DNA from: Xanthobacteraceae bacterium
Lineage (GTDB): Bacteria > Pseudomonadota > Alphaproteobacteria > Rhizobiales > Xanthobacteraceae
Assembly: GCA_022841625.1 (NCBI GenBank)
Contig: JALHRD010000012.1
Span: forward strand, 62,001 to 126,000
Direction: 5' to 3'
Length of the DNA: 64,000 nt
The notes under the pieces are model-generated. The model searched no databases and was not told the origin of the DNA. It saw nothing but the letters and a program-made list of their open reading frames with translations. Made by a program: the position numbers and the translations under genes. Below, piece after piece: positions 9,475-17,524 of the stretch. Position 1 is the stretch's first letter. Each line of letters starts with the position of its first letter.

Positions 9475-9939
9475 ATGCCGCTCACCGATCTCGTCGCGCT
9501 CGATGCGATCATTCCGGCACTGAAGGTCAACGGCAAGAAGCAAGCCCTTCAGGAAATTGCCGCGAAGGCGGCGCAGATATCTGGCTACAGCGAAAAAAGC
9601 ATTTACGAGACGCTGACCCAGCGCGAGAAGCTCGGCTCAACCGGTGTCGGCAATGGCGTGGCCATACCGCACGGCAAGCTTCCCAAGCTCGATCGGCTGG
9701 TTGGACTGTTTGCGCGGTTGGAGCGACCGATCGATTTTGAGTCGCTGGACGGTCAGCAGGTCAGCTTGATTTTCCTGTTGCTCGCGCCGGAGGGCGCCGG
9801 CGCCGATCATCTGAAGGCATTGGCGCGCATCGCGCGCGTGCTGCGCGATCCCGACACCGTGCGCAAGCTTAAGGATTCGCGCGATGCCGAAGCGATCTAC
9901 GCAGTGCTGGCGCTACCGGCGGCCAACGCGGCACAATAA
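9475..9939 (+). CDS. ptsN: Nitrogen-regulatory phosphotransferase EIIA-Ntr (PtsN)
   Basis: EIIA protein of the nitrogen PTS, phosphorylated by NPr and acting as a regulator rather than a sugar transporter. 154 residues with the phosphorylatable histidine in GVGNGVAIPHGKLPKL and the C-terminal DHLKALARIARVLRD segment. The start is ATG 9475 (MPLTDLVALDAI), with GGAA at 9462-9465. It ends the rpoN operon and is convergent with the DUF1150 gene, 39 bases away. Confidence 0.93.
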   Translation: MPLTDLVALDAIIPALKVNGKKQALQEIAAKAAQISGYSEKSIYETLTQREKLGSTGVGNGVAIPHGKLPKLDRLVGLFARLERPIDFESLDGQQVSLIFLLLAPEGAGADHLKALARIARVLRDPDTVRKLKDSRDAEAIYAVLALPAANAAQ

Positions 9940-9978
9940 TACGTTAAAGTTGCAAGCCGCGCGGTGTGGGCCGCCGGT

Positions 9979-10266
9979 TCAGTGCACGCTGACGGTTTCA
10001 AGCTTTTGGCTCCAGGCGGTCGCTACCGCGGTCTCGCGGCTGTCCGTCAGCATCATGGGCGTTCCGTCGGCCGCATGCAGCGTAAATAGCTGCATGCCAG
10101 GCTCCAGCGGCTGCACCTGCGGGAACATGGCCGGCACGTCTTCCGAGCGCACGGCCCTCACATAAGCAATCTTGCCGCCGCCGAGCAGCGCCAGCGCCTC
10201 TGGCGAAATTGGCGCGGCATGGGATGCAATCTTATTAGTGGTATTGTTGGTTATTTCGTTAGTCAT
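9979..10266 (-). CDS. DUF1150 family protein
   Basis: 95-residue small cytosolic protein of the alphaproteobacterial DUF1150 family; function unknown. Characteristic segments are LALLGGGKIAYVRAV, SEDVPAMFPQVQPLEPGMQLF and LHAADGTPMMLTDSRE. The ATG at 10266 has AGGAG about 9 bases upstream on the complement. It is immediately downstream of an Hsp20 gene, a pairing seen across Rhizobiales, so co-expression under heat stress is a reasonable inference. Confidence 0.85.
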   Translation of the reverse strand: MTNEITNNTTNKIASHAAPISPEALALLGGGKIAYVRAVRSEDVPAMFPQVQPLEPGMQLFTLHAADGTPMMLTDSRETAVATAWSQKLETVSVH

Positions 10267-10306
10267 GGCCCTCGACTCCTTTCGACGCTGACTGTCGAGT
10301 CCTCGG

Positions 10307-10732
10307 TTACTCATGCTCCACGATCTTGACGCTCTTGATGACGCGCTCGGGAATGGGGCGCACAAGATCTATGGCGAGCAGTCCGTTCTTCAAGTCCGCG
10401 CCCAACACTTCCATTCCATCCGCCAGCACGAAGGTGCGCTGGAACTGGCGTGCCGCTATGCCGCGATGGAGGAATTGCCGTTCCTTATCGTCGTGCTGGC
10501 GACCCCGAATGACGAGCTGGCTTTCCTCGATCGAAACGTCGAGCTGGTCGCGGGTGAACCCGGCGACCGCCAGCGTGATGCGCAGGCGCTCCGGGCGCCC
10601 GTTCTCGCGGGGGATCCGTTCGATATTGTAGGGCGGATAGCCGTCCGCCGCCTTGGCGACGCGATCGAGCGCACGCTCGATCTCATCGAAGCCAAGCAGG
10701 AACGGACTTGATAACGACGGTACTCTCGACAT
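10307..10732 (-). CDS. Small heat-shock protein, Hsp20/alpha-crystallin family
   Basis: ATP-independent holdase chaperone of 141 residues. A short N-terminal arm (RVPSLSSPFLLGFDEIERAL) precedes the alpha-crystallin domain: YNIERIPRENGRPERLRITL, FTRDQLDVSIEESQLVIRG, IAARQFQRTFVLADGMEV and the GLLAIDLVRPIPE strand. The ATG at 10732 (MSRVPSL) is favoured over the in-frame TTG at 10741. It is upstream of the DUF1150 gene by 40 bases; the two probably form one transcript. The intergenic region to 10926 holds divergent promoters. Confidence 0.9.
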   Translation of the reverse strand: MSRVPSLSSPFLLGFDEIERALDRVAKAADGYPPYNIERIPRENGRPERLRITLAVAGFTRDQLDVSIEESQLVIRGRQHDDKERQFLHRGIAARQFQRTFVLADGMEVLGADLKNGLLAIDLVRPIPERVIKSVKIVEHE

Positions 10733-10925
10733 TCTGTTCAAAGCCCTCGGTAAGCGACTTTGAGGGGCCCTCGCGGCGCCCGTGGTTAACCGGCCGTCAA
10801 TGCCGCATTATGCGGGATCTGGGACCGGTCACTTCCCAATATGGGGGGTACAGGGTAAGGCTGCAAGAATGTTGAACGCGGGTCGTTAACGACGACTGAC
10901 CGTGACGGTGGATGAGGGGGCGGCG

Positions 10926-11852
10926 GTGCGTATTGCAGTCATGGGTTCTGGAGGGGTTGGCGGCTTTTTCGGTGGGCTTCTGGTCAAAGGTGGCGCCGAT
11001 GTCCATTTCATCGCGCGCGGCGCGCATCTTGCCGCCATGCGCCAAAATGGCCTCACCATCGAGGGGCCGATGCCGCTACACCTGCCCAATGTCTCGGCGA
11101 CCGACGATCCCAAAACGATCGGCCTAGTCGATCTCGTCATGTTTTGCGTCAAGCTGTGGGACACCGACGCAGCCGCGCGGCAGCTGCTGCCAATCGTCGG
11201 CCCGCAGACCGGCATTATCTCGTTTCAGAACGGTGTGCAGAAAGACGACATGCTGCGCCCGATCTTCGGCGATGCTGCGCTAATGGGCGGGGTCACCTAT
11301 GTCGGGACTGCGATCAGCCGGCCCGGTGTGATCGCGCAAACCGGGCCGCTGCAGCGCATGGTGTTCGGCGAATATGACGGCCGCCGTTCGGCGCGGGCTG
11401 AGGAGTTTCTCGCAGCGTGCAAGCGTGGCGGCATCAATGCCGAGATCAGCGACGATGTGCGGCGTTCGATCTGGGAAAAATTCGTGGTGCTGGTTGCGAT
11501 GTCGGGCGCGACCACATCCATGCGCCACACCATTGGGCCAATCCGCTCCAATCCGCTGACGCGCGAATTCCTGCTCGATCTGGCGCGCGAGGCGGTTGCC
11601 GTCGGCCGCGCTCACGGCGTCGCTTTGCCGGCGGACTACGCCGAACAGCGAATCCCGTTTTTCGATGGTTGGCCGCCGGAGATGACCACGTCGATGCATC
11701 ACGATCTCAATGCCGGAAAGCCGCTGGAACTGCGCTGGCTTGCCGGAGGCGTCGTCACGCTGGGTGCGCAAGTCAACGTGCCGACCCCGATGAATCGCGC
11801 GGTGCGCGATATCCTGACACTGCACGCCGACGGCAAGCTTGCGGCGCATTGA
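10926..11852 (+). CDS. Ketopantoate reductase (PanE/ApbA)-family oxidoreductase
   Basis: NADPH-dependent oxidoreductase of the 2-dehydropantoate 2-reductase family. An N-terminal Rossmann motif RIAVMGSGGVGGFFGGLLVK is followed by LVMFCVKLWDTDAAA and, in the C-terminal helical domain, SIWEKFVVLVAMSGATTSM and PMNRAVRDILTLHADG. The expected KxxxN motif of true PanE (Lys and Asn in the hinge) reads KFVVL here, without Asn, so the substrate may not be ketopantoate. GTG at 10926 has GAGGGGG at 10914-10920. It overlaps the ribosome site of the mandelate-racemase-like gene 11 bases downstream, so a shared catabolic role is likely. Confidence 0.8.
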   Translation: MRIAVMGSGGVGGFFGGLLVKGGADVHFIARGAHLAAMRQNGLTIEGPMPLHLPNVSATDDPKTIGLVDLVMFCVKLWDTDAAARQLLPIVGPQTGIISFQNGVQKDDMLRPIFGDAALMGGVTYVGTAISRPGVIAQTGPLQRMVFGEYDGRRSARAEEFLAACKRGGINAEISDDVRRSIWEKFVVLVAMSGATTSMRHTIGPIRSNPLTREFLLDLAREAVAVGRAHGVALPADYAEQRIPFFDGWPPEMTTSMHHDLNAGKPLELRWLAGGVVTLGAQVNVPTPMNRAVRDILTLHADGKLAAH

Positions 11853-11863
11853 GGGGGCCGGCG

Positions 11864-12955
11864 ATGGCGCAAGGGCTGACCGTCCGCGCCGTTCATTCGG
11901 TCGGCGTCGAAGTGCCGATGAGCTATGTGCTCGGCACCAGCCGCGGCGCGCTGACCAAGGCGCCGCTGCTGCTGATCGATCTCGAAACCGCGGAAGGGAT
12001 CACCGGCCGCGCTTATCTGTGGTGCTACATGCCCGGCGTCATGCCGGCGATTGCAAGCATGCTGGATGCGCTCTGCGAAATGGTCAGAGGCGACCCAGTC
12101 TCGCCGCAAGCGTTATGGGACAAGCTGGCGCAGCGTTTTGCGCTGATGGGCGTGCAGGGCATCGTGCGCATGGCGATGGCCGGTCTCGATATGGCGGCCT
12201 GGGATGCGGTGGCGATTGCCGCCGGCATGCCGCTGGCCAGGTTGACCGGCGGCGCCCCAAGACCGGTGCTGGCTTACAACAGTTGCGGGCTCGGCTTGAT
12301 GGCATCGCCCGAAGCGGTCGCCGACGAAGCCGAAAAGCTTTTGGCCCGCGGGTTCCGCGCCGTGAAGCTGCGGCTTGGCTATCCGACGGTTGAGCAGGAT
12401 CGCGCAGCGGTGCAGGCGGTGCGCCGTCGGATCGGCGACGACGTTGCGCTGATGGTCGATTACAATCAGGCGCTCGATGAGGCGCAGGCGCTGGCGCGCG
12501 GGCGCATGCTCGACGGCGAGCGCATTGACTGGCTGGAAGAACCAATCCGGCACGACGACTATGCCGGCTGCGCGCGGCTGCGCGCTGCGTTGAAAACGCC
12601 GATCCAGATCGGCGAGAATTTTTCGCTGCCGATTGCGATGGAGACGGCGCTGGAGGCAGGCGCCGCGACTTATGTGATGCCCGATCTCGAGCGGATCGGT
12701 GGCGTGACCGGTTGGCGGCGGGCGGCCGCGCTTGCCGCCACGGGCAATATCAAGATGTCATCGCACCTGTTTCCGGAAGTCAGCGCCCATTTGCTGACGG
12801 CAACGCCGACCTGCCATTACCTCGAATATGTCGATTGGGCCGACCGTATTGTTCAAGACCCGCTGCGGATCGTGGATGGCCATGCGGTCGTGCCAGAGCG
12901 CGCCGGCAACGGGCTTATTTGGGATCTTGCGGCGGTCGAGCGCTATCGTGTGTAA
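11864..12955 (+). CDS. Mandelate racemase / muconate lactonizing enzyme family protein
   Basis: Enolase-superfamily enzyme of 363 residues, with an N-terminal capping domain (1-125) and a TIM barrel. It follows Pseudomonas mandelate racemase closely: FRAVKLRLGYPTVEQD (first catalytic Lys kept, second position Arg instead of Lys), MVDYNQALD and WLEEP and IGENF (three metal ligands Asp/Glu/Glu). MPDLERIGGVTGW (Asp of the His-Asp dyad), SSHLFPEVSAHLLTATPT (catalytic His) and LEYVD (Glu) follow. ATG 11864 has GAGGGGG just upstream. The Arg substitution at the S-specific base makes true racemase activity doubtful; a dehydratase or one-base epimerase are alternatives. Confidence 0.85.
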   Translation: MAQGLTVRAVHSVGVEVPMSYVLGTSRGALTKAPLLLIDLETAEGITGRAYLWCYMPGVMPAIASMLDALCEMVRGDPVSPQALWDKLAQRFALMGVQGIVRMAMAGLDMAAWDAVAIAAGMPLARLTGGAPRPVLAYNSCGLGLMASPEAVADEAEKLLARGFRAVKLRLGYPTVEQDRAAVQAVRRRIGDDVALMVDYNQALDEAQALARGRMLDGERIDWLEEPIRHDDYAGCARLRAALKTPIQIGENFSLPIAMETALEAGAATYVMPDLERIGGVTGWRRAAALAATGNIKMSSHLFPEVSAHLLTATPTCHYLEYVDWADRIVQDPLRIVDGHAVVPERAGNGLIWDLAAVERYRV

Positions 12956-12970
12956 TCGGCGCGCGCGGCG

Positions 12971-14005
12971 CTATTTGATCAACGCGCCGACCTGCTCGAC
13001 GATATGCTTCGGTGTCGCATAAATGCGCCGGATCAACTCTTCAAGCTTCTGGCCGTCGACCGGATGAACGTCGAGATTGCCTTTCTTGGCGTCGGCCAAG
13101 AATTCGGGATCGCGCACCGTCGCGTTGAAGGCCTCGCGCACGAGCTTGATACGGTCGGCCGGCATGTCCGGCGGTGCGATAAATGGCCGGCCGATGCCCT
13201 GGCCGGCATACAGAAACTCAAGTGCGACTTTCTGCTCGGCCGTTTTCGCCAAAGTGAAAATCGATGGCGCCTTGATCTCCGCTTCGACCGTCGGGCCCGC
13301 TTGGAACAGCACCTTGAACGTCCCATCGTTAAACGCTTCGGCCCGCTTGCCATAGGCGCTGTCCCAGCTCTCGCACAGCCCGTCGACTTCGCCGCGGTCG
13401 ATGGCGAGCAGCACTTCGGTCGAGGCCTTGAAGCCGGACACGAGCCTGAACTTCGTTCCCAACAGGCCGTTCAGTCCCTTCGGATAAGTATAGGTGCCGG
13501 TACCGGCGCCGGTATTGCCGATGATCAGCTCATGTTGGAGTAGGTCGCTGAAATTCTGCACCTTCGCCCGCTTGTGCGTGAAACAGACATTGGTTTCGGT
13601 GGTCGGGCTGCCAACCCATGTCAGCTTTTGCGAGTCGAAGCGCGCGCCCGCCATTCCGCTTATCGGTCCAAGCGGCGCGTCGCGCGCAATAATGGCCATC
13701 ACGGTGCCGTCCTTGGGTGCGACCGTAAAAATATGGTTCGCGGCGGTGAAGCTGCCGCCGCCCGGCATGTTCTGCGCAATCACATGCGGCTTGCCCGGCA
13801 GGTGTTTGCCGATGTGCCGCGCAACCACGCGGCCCCATTGGTCATAGCCGCCGCCGGCGCCAAAACCGATGATCATCGTGACGCCCTTGGGGGCGAAGGT
13901 CGCGTCCTGGGCGGACGCGGGCGACAAAGGCGCGATCAGGCAGGACGCCAAGATGGCGAAGGTGCTTCCAACCGGTCGGGCATGCCGCTTGGCTCTGTCG
14001 AACAT
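12971..14005 (-). CDS. Bug/TctC-family solute-binding receptor (1 of 5)
   Basis: Periplasmic receptor of the tripartite tricarboxylate transporter (TTT) type. 344 residues with a signal peptide (about 1-34, ending SPASA), then GVTMIIGFGAGGGYDQWGRV, the degenerate form of the usual PFxxGGxxD motif. ENxPGGG appears as AQNMPGGGSFTAAN, and APKDGTVM corresponds to PDGYT. ATG 14005 (MFDRAKRH) is preceded by GGAG; a TTG at 14020 is less likely. It is the most divergent of the five Bug proteins here. No TctA or TctB genes are nearby. Convergent with the mandelate-racemase-like gene, 15 bases apart. Confidence 0.82.
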   Translation of the reverse strand: MFDRAKRHARPVGSTFAILASCLIAPLSPASAQDATFAPKGVTMIIGFGAGGGYDQWGRVVARHIGKHLPGKPHVIAQNMPGGGSFTAANHIFTVAPKDGTVMAIIARDAPLGPISGMAGARFDSQKLTWVGSPTTETNVCFTHKRAKVQNFSDLLQHELIIGNTGAGTGTYTYPKGLNGLLGTKFRLVSGFKASTEVLLAIDRGEVDGLCESWDSAYGKRAEAFNDGTFKVLFQAGPTVEAEIKAPSIFTLAKTAEQKVALEFLYAGQGIGRPFIAPPDMPADRIKLVREAFNATVRDPEFLADAKKGNLDVHPVDGQKLEELIRRIYATPKHIVEQVGALIK

Positions 14006-14311
14006 TGTCGTCGTCTCCAATTTACTCCACCTGCGCCGGCAGGGGCGACCGTTGGTCTTTCAGCCTATGCCGGTCCGCCGCGCAAGGGTTAAGTGGCGCG
14101 GCGCTTCACCGTTCGGTCGTTAGGGCTCGCCATCGTCGACTTTACCCACCGTTTCATTAATGGCATCGATTTACTTTCTCCACTTCCATGGCGCCACTTG
14201 AAGTCTTGCGGGGATCCTACCTAAATCTTCTGGTAAGGCCGGGCCCCTCTGGCAGTCGTAAGGCTGCGATGTCGGCTAACCGTTGGTTGGTTACCTGACA
14301 CAGAGGCGCAT
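14006..14311. promoter_or_regulatory. Intergenic region between divergent Bug and terC genes; structured leader before terC
   Basis: 306 bases without a gene, holding the start regions of the minus-strand Bug gene and plus-strand terC. On the terC side two stem-loops are visible: 14252-14267 (six pairs closed by a GUAA tetraloop) and TAACC/GGTTA at 14277-14293. They lie just before the ribosome site AGAGG at 14302-14306. Manganese riboswitches (yybP-ykoY) often precede terC/alx genes, but I cannot fit the conserved riboswitch core here, so the leader is only described. Confidence 0.4.
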
Positions 14312-15328
14312 ATGGACCTTCTCGATCCCGTACTGTTTGGACAGTTCCTTGGCAAGCCCGGATGGGTTTGGCTTACCTTTTTGGCGATCGTGACATTGCT
14401 GCTCGTTCTCGATCTTGGGGTGCTGCACAAGGAGCAGCGCGCGATCGGGGTCAGCGAGAGTCTGACCCTGTCGGCGGGGTATATCAGCATCGGCCTTCTG
14501 TTTGGGGCTTGGGTCTGGTGGTACTTCGGTGCCGAGGACGGCATGGAATACCTGACCGGGTTCGCCGTCGAGAAAGCCTTGGCGATGGACAATGTCTTCG
14601 TCATTGCCATGATCTTTGCGTTCTTTGCGGTTCCGCCGAAATACCAGCATCGCGTGTTGTTCTGGGGAATTCTTGGCGTCATCCTTCTGCGCGCGATCAT
14701 GATCAGCCTGGGCGCGGCTGTGGTGAGTCAGTATTCCTGGGTGCTCTATTTATTTGCGCTGTTCTTGATCGCAACCGGCATCAAGATGATCCTGTTCGCC
14801 GAGCGCGAATACAATGTTGCGAACAATCCGGTGCTGCGCTTCATGCGCCGGCGCTTCAATGTCACGGAGCACCACCACGGCGAGCGCTTCTTCGTGAAGC
14901 TGCCGCACGCCGCGACCGGCAAGCCCGTCTGGTTCACGACGCCGCTGTTTCTAGCGCTGATTCTGATCGAGATTGCGGACGTGATCTTCGCAGTCGACAG
15001 CGTGCCCGCGATCTTCGCGATTACCACCGATCCCTTCATCGTCTACACGTCGAACATCTTCGCCATCCTTGGCCTGCGCGCGCTCTATTTTGCGCTCGCC
15101 GCGATTGTGCACCGGTTCCACTACCTGAAATACGCGCTGGCGCTCGTACTGGTGTTCATCGGCTCGAAGATATTCATCGCCGATCTGTTGGGGCTGCAAA
15201 AGTTCCCGCCGGCGATCGCGCTGACCATAACCTTCGGCATCCTGGCCGGTGGCGTCTTGTATTCGCTGTTCAAGACCCGCAGGGAGCAGACCATGGTGAC
15301 GAATTCCGGCCGGATTTCGGAAACATAA
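14312..15328 (+). CDS. TerC/Alx family integral membrane protein (probable metal exporter)
   Basis: Polytopic inner-membrane protein of 338 residues with about nine helices. TerC signatures are present: LVLDLGVLHKEQR near the N-terminus, GFAVEKALAMDNVFVIAMIF, RVLFWGILGVILLRAIMI, EIADVIFAVDSVPAIFAITT and DPFIVYTSNIFAILGLRALYF. The acidic residues in the EKxxAMDN and EIxDxxFAxDS motifs are those thought to carry metal. Family members Alx and TerC are implicated in manganese export and tellurite resistance. It is followed, after 9 bases, by a pyruvate-kinase-like gene in apparent operon. Upstream lies a structured leader. Confidence 0.9.
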   Translation: MDLLDPVLFGQFLGKPGWVWLTFLAIVTLLLVLDLGVLHKEQRAIGVSESLTLSAGYISIGLLFGAWVWWYFGAEDGMEYLTGFAVEKALAMDNVFVIAMIFAFFAVPPKYQHRVLFWGILGVILLRAIMISLGAAVVSQYSWVLYLFALFLIATGIKMILFAEREYNVANNPVLRFMRRRFNVTEHHHGERFFVKLPHAATGKPVWFTTPLFLALILIEIADVIFAVDSVPAIFAITTDPFIVYTSNIFAILGLRALYFALAAIVHRFHYLKYALALVLVFIGSKIFIADLLGLQKFPPAIALTITFGILAGGVLYSLFKTRREQTMVTNSGRISET

Positions 15329-15337
15329 GGGGTCGCT

Positions 15338-16981
15338 GTGGACAAGACGGATCGGACGACGGGCACTATTGTCGCGCCTTCGGCAAGCCGTGAGGCCATC
15401 GTAAGCACCGATGACGCGCTCCTGCGTCGTTTGCAGCGGTTGATCCGCGATGTTCGGCGCGGTGGTGCGAATCGGCTTGCCACTTGGCTGCCGGTGATTG
15501 CGCGACCCTCGTTCGTCCCGGCGGCCGAGAACCTCGCTCACTATCTGGCGCTGCGTTCCCATGACTTGCGTGAATTTCAGGCCGGCCTCTCCGATCGCGG
15601 GCTTTCGTCGCTCGGCCGCTGCGAGGCCCATGTCATGTCGAGCCTTGAAGCGGTGACCGAAGCGATGATGCGGATCAACGGTCATCGTGGCTCCGCGTTC
15701 CCGGCCGCCGGCTGGAATCAGGCGCGCGCGGTACACCTTACCGAGCAATCGATTGAAATCTTTGGCCGGGATCCTGCCGGCCCGCGAACGCGGATCATGG
15801 TAACGCTCGGCGCTGATGCCGCGGCTGATCCCGTCACCATCGGCGATATGATCGCTGCTGGTGCCGATTGCATTCGCATTAACTGTGCCCACGACGATGC
15901 CGAGACCTGGGGTGCAGTTATCAAACATGCGCGCTCGGCGGCACACGCGCTGCGGCGCGATTGCCGAATCCTTATGGATCTCGCAGGGCCCAAGATCCGT
16001 ATCGCGACCGCATCGGGTCGCGGCAAGCTTCGCGTCCACCGTGGCGATCGGATTGTCTTGCAGCATGCTGAAGGTCGTGCGCCAGACAAGCGGGTTATCG
16101 CCATTACACCGAGTGTAACGACGCCGCTCAGGCGGCTGGTCAAGGGGCATCAGGTCTGGATCGACGACGGCAAGATCGGATGTATGGTTGAATCGCGCAC
16201 CCCCGACGGAGTCCAACTCGTCGTCGAGCAGGTTGGTCCAAAGGGGGCCCGCATAAAGCCGGGCAAGGGTCTCAATTTTCCGGAACTCGATCTCGATCTG
16301 CCGCTGCTGACAGAAAAAGATCTCAAGGATCTCGACTTTGTTGCCAAGCATGCGGACATCGTAGGCCTCTCGTTTGTCCAAAGGCCTAACGATATCGCCC
16401 TCTTGCAGAAAGAACTCGCGCGGCGCTTGCGCGGCCGCGCCCTGCCGCCTCTGATCATCAAGGTCGAAACCCGACGCGGCGTGGCGAATCTACCCGAACT
16501 GATCGTTATGGCTGCCGGTCGACAGCCGACCGCGGTAATGATCGCGCGCGGCGATTTGGCGGTTGAGCTTGGGCTGCAGCAACTATCCGAAACCCAGGAA
16601 CAGTTGCTTTGGCTGTGCGAGGCCGCTCACATCCCTGTGGTCTGGGCGACCCACGTTCTTGACGGTCTGGTGAAGACAGGCGTTCCCAGTCGCGCTGAAG
16701 CGACCGACGCGGCGATGGCGCAGCGGGCCGAATGCGTGATGCTCAACAAGGGACGTCACGCGCTTGCGGCTGTTCGATTTCTGGACAACGTTCTGCACCG
16801 CATGGACCAGCATGTCGCCAAGAAGTCACCGTTGCTTGGTGTGCTCCATCAGTGGCGCAAGCGCGGCAAGTACCGAGCGATTCCGCTCGTGCCGGGCGGC
16901 AAACAACCACCCGCCAAGACCATGTCTGTGCGCCGTCCGCGGTCGGTCGGCAGGCGAAGTCAAACGCGAGATCGGCAATGA
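15338..16981 (+). CDS. Pyruvate-kinase-like protein with N-terminal extension and no allosteric C domain
   Basis: 547 residues. Residues 1-150 are an alpha-rich extension with a conserved-looking segment SHDLREFQAGLSDRGLSSLG. Residues 150-490 are a pyruvate kinase barrel: RTRIMVTLGA, RINCAHD (Arg180, Asn182), MDLAGPKIRIA (Asp214), IIKVETRRG (Lys375, Glu377), MIARGDLAVELG (Asp406) and PSRAEATDAA. Compared with E. coli PykF the K+/phosphate ligands Ser36 and Thr67 are replaced by Ala184 and Leu215, while the main Mg/Mn ligands and the catalytic Lys remain. The C-terminal regulatory domain is replaced by a basic tail. GTG 15338 has AAGGGG upstream. Coupled to terC and, by ATGA overlap, to the next gene. 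Confidence 0.82.
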   Translation: MDKTDRTTGTIVAPSASREAIVSTDDALLRRLQRLIRDVRRGGANRLATWLPVIARPSFVPAAENLAHYLALRSHDLREFQAGLSDRGLSSLGRCEAHVMSSLEAVTEAMMRINGHRGSAFPAAGWNQARAVHLTEQSIEIFGRDPAGPRTRIMVTLGADAAADPVTIGDMIAAGADCIRINCAHDDAETWGAVIKHARSAAHALRRDCRILMDLAGPKIRIATASGRGKLRVHRGDRIVLQHAEGRAPDKRVIAITPSVTTPLRRLVKGHQVWIDDGKIGCMVESRTPDGVQLVVEQVGPKGARIKPGKGLNFPELDLDLPLLTEKDLKDLDFVAKHADIVGLSFVQRPNDIALLQKELARRLRGRALPPLIIKVETRRGVANLPELIVMAAGRQPTAVMIARGDLAVELGLQQLSETQEQLLWLCEAAHIPVVWATHVLDGLVKTGVPSRAEATDAAMAQRAECVMLNKGRHALAAVRFLDNVLHRMDQHVAKKSPLLGVLHQWRKRGKYRAIPLVPGGKQPPAKTMSVRRPRSVGRRSQTRDRQ

Positions 16982-17283
16982 CGTGCGTTCGAGGCCTCGC
17001 CGTGATTTCTCTCGCGACTGGGATGTGGCTGCTCTTGGCGGTGCCGTTAGAGGCAGCGCGGTTGTGCAAGGACGGGGTGGTCACCTACACCGGGAGTGGG
17101 CCGTCGCCGAGCCGATCATCCGCGGAGGCAAGCGCGATCAGAGCGTGGCGCGAGGCCCGCGCGATCATCGGACGACCGGTCGATAACAGCTTCCCTCGCG
17201 CCGGCCAGATGAGGTGCTTTCACGGGGACAATCCAAAGCAGTGGCGTTGTTACGTCGCCGCTGGTCGCTGCCGCGCAAGCTGA
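16978..17283 (+). CDS. Small secreted cysteine-containing protein, unknown function
   Basis: 101 residues, starting ATG 16978 within an ATGA overlap with the pyruvate-kinase-like gene. The N-terminus is a signal peptide (MTCVRGLAVISLATGMWLLL, cleavage likely after PLEA). The mature part is about 74 residues with four cysteines (LCKDG, RCFHG, RCYV, GRC) that could form two disulfides, plus a segment AEASAIRAWREARAIIG. I do not recognise the family beyond its general resemblance to small alphaproteobacterial exported proteins. Coupling to the upstream genes is the main evidence that it is real. Confidence 0.65.
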   Translation: MTCVRGLAVISLATGMWLLLAVPLEAARLCKDGVVTYTGSGPSPSRSSAEASAIRAWREARAIIGRPVDNSFPRAGQMRCFHGDNPKQWRCYVAAGRCRAS

Positions 17284-17360
17284 TTGCGGGCTCGTCCTCG
17301 CTGTCCCGATCATGGGCTCGTTGGCGGGTGCAACGGCCAGACCCAAACTTGATAGAAAGT

Positions 17361-17436
17361 TGGTGGAGCCAGTCGGAATCGAACCGACGACCTCTTGAAT
17401 GCCATCCAAGCGCTCTCCCAACTGAGCTATGGCCCC
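17361..17436 (-). tRNA. tRNA-Ala (anticodon GGC)
   Basis: 76-base cloverleaf on the complement with CCA encoded. The acceptor arms GGGGCCA and TGGCTCC pair throughout with one G-U. D-arm is TAGCTCAGTTGGGAGAGC. Anticodon stem CTTGG/TCAAG encloses loop ATGGCAT, anticodon GGC. T-arm GTCGGTTCGATTCCGAC is standard. Confidence 0.96.
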
Positions 17437-17524
17437 ATTCCAGTCGCGGCGTTGGGATTTGCCGCGCATTTCAACAAACCAATCTTAATGCCAACCGGCG
17501 CGCAATGCCAGTCGCGGGAGCACG

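Noticed and set aside
14220-14311. yybP-ykoY manganese riboswitch
   Set aside because: Expected from the terC context, but I could not match the conserved internal loops; kept only as a structured leader.
14951-16381. Minus-strand open frame of 476 codons
   Set aside because: It lies antisense to terC and the pyruvate-kinase-like gene, both of which have clear family motifs; high GC produces such shadows.
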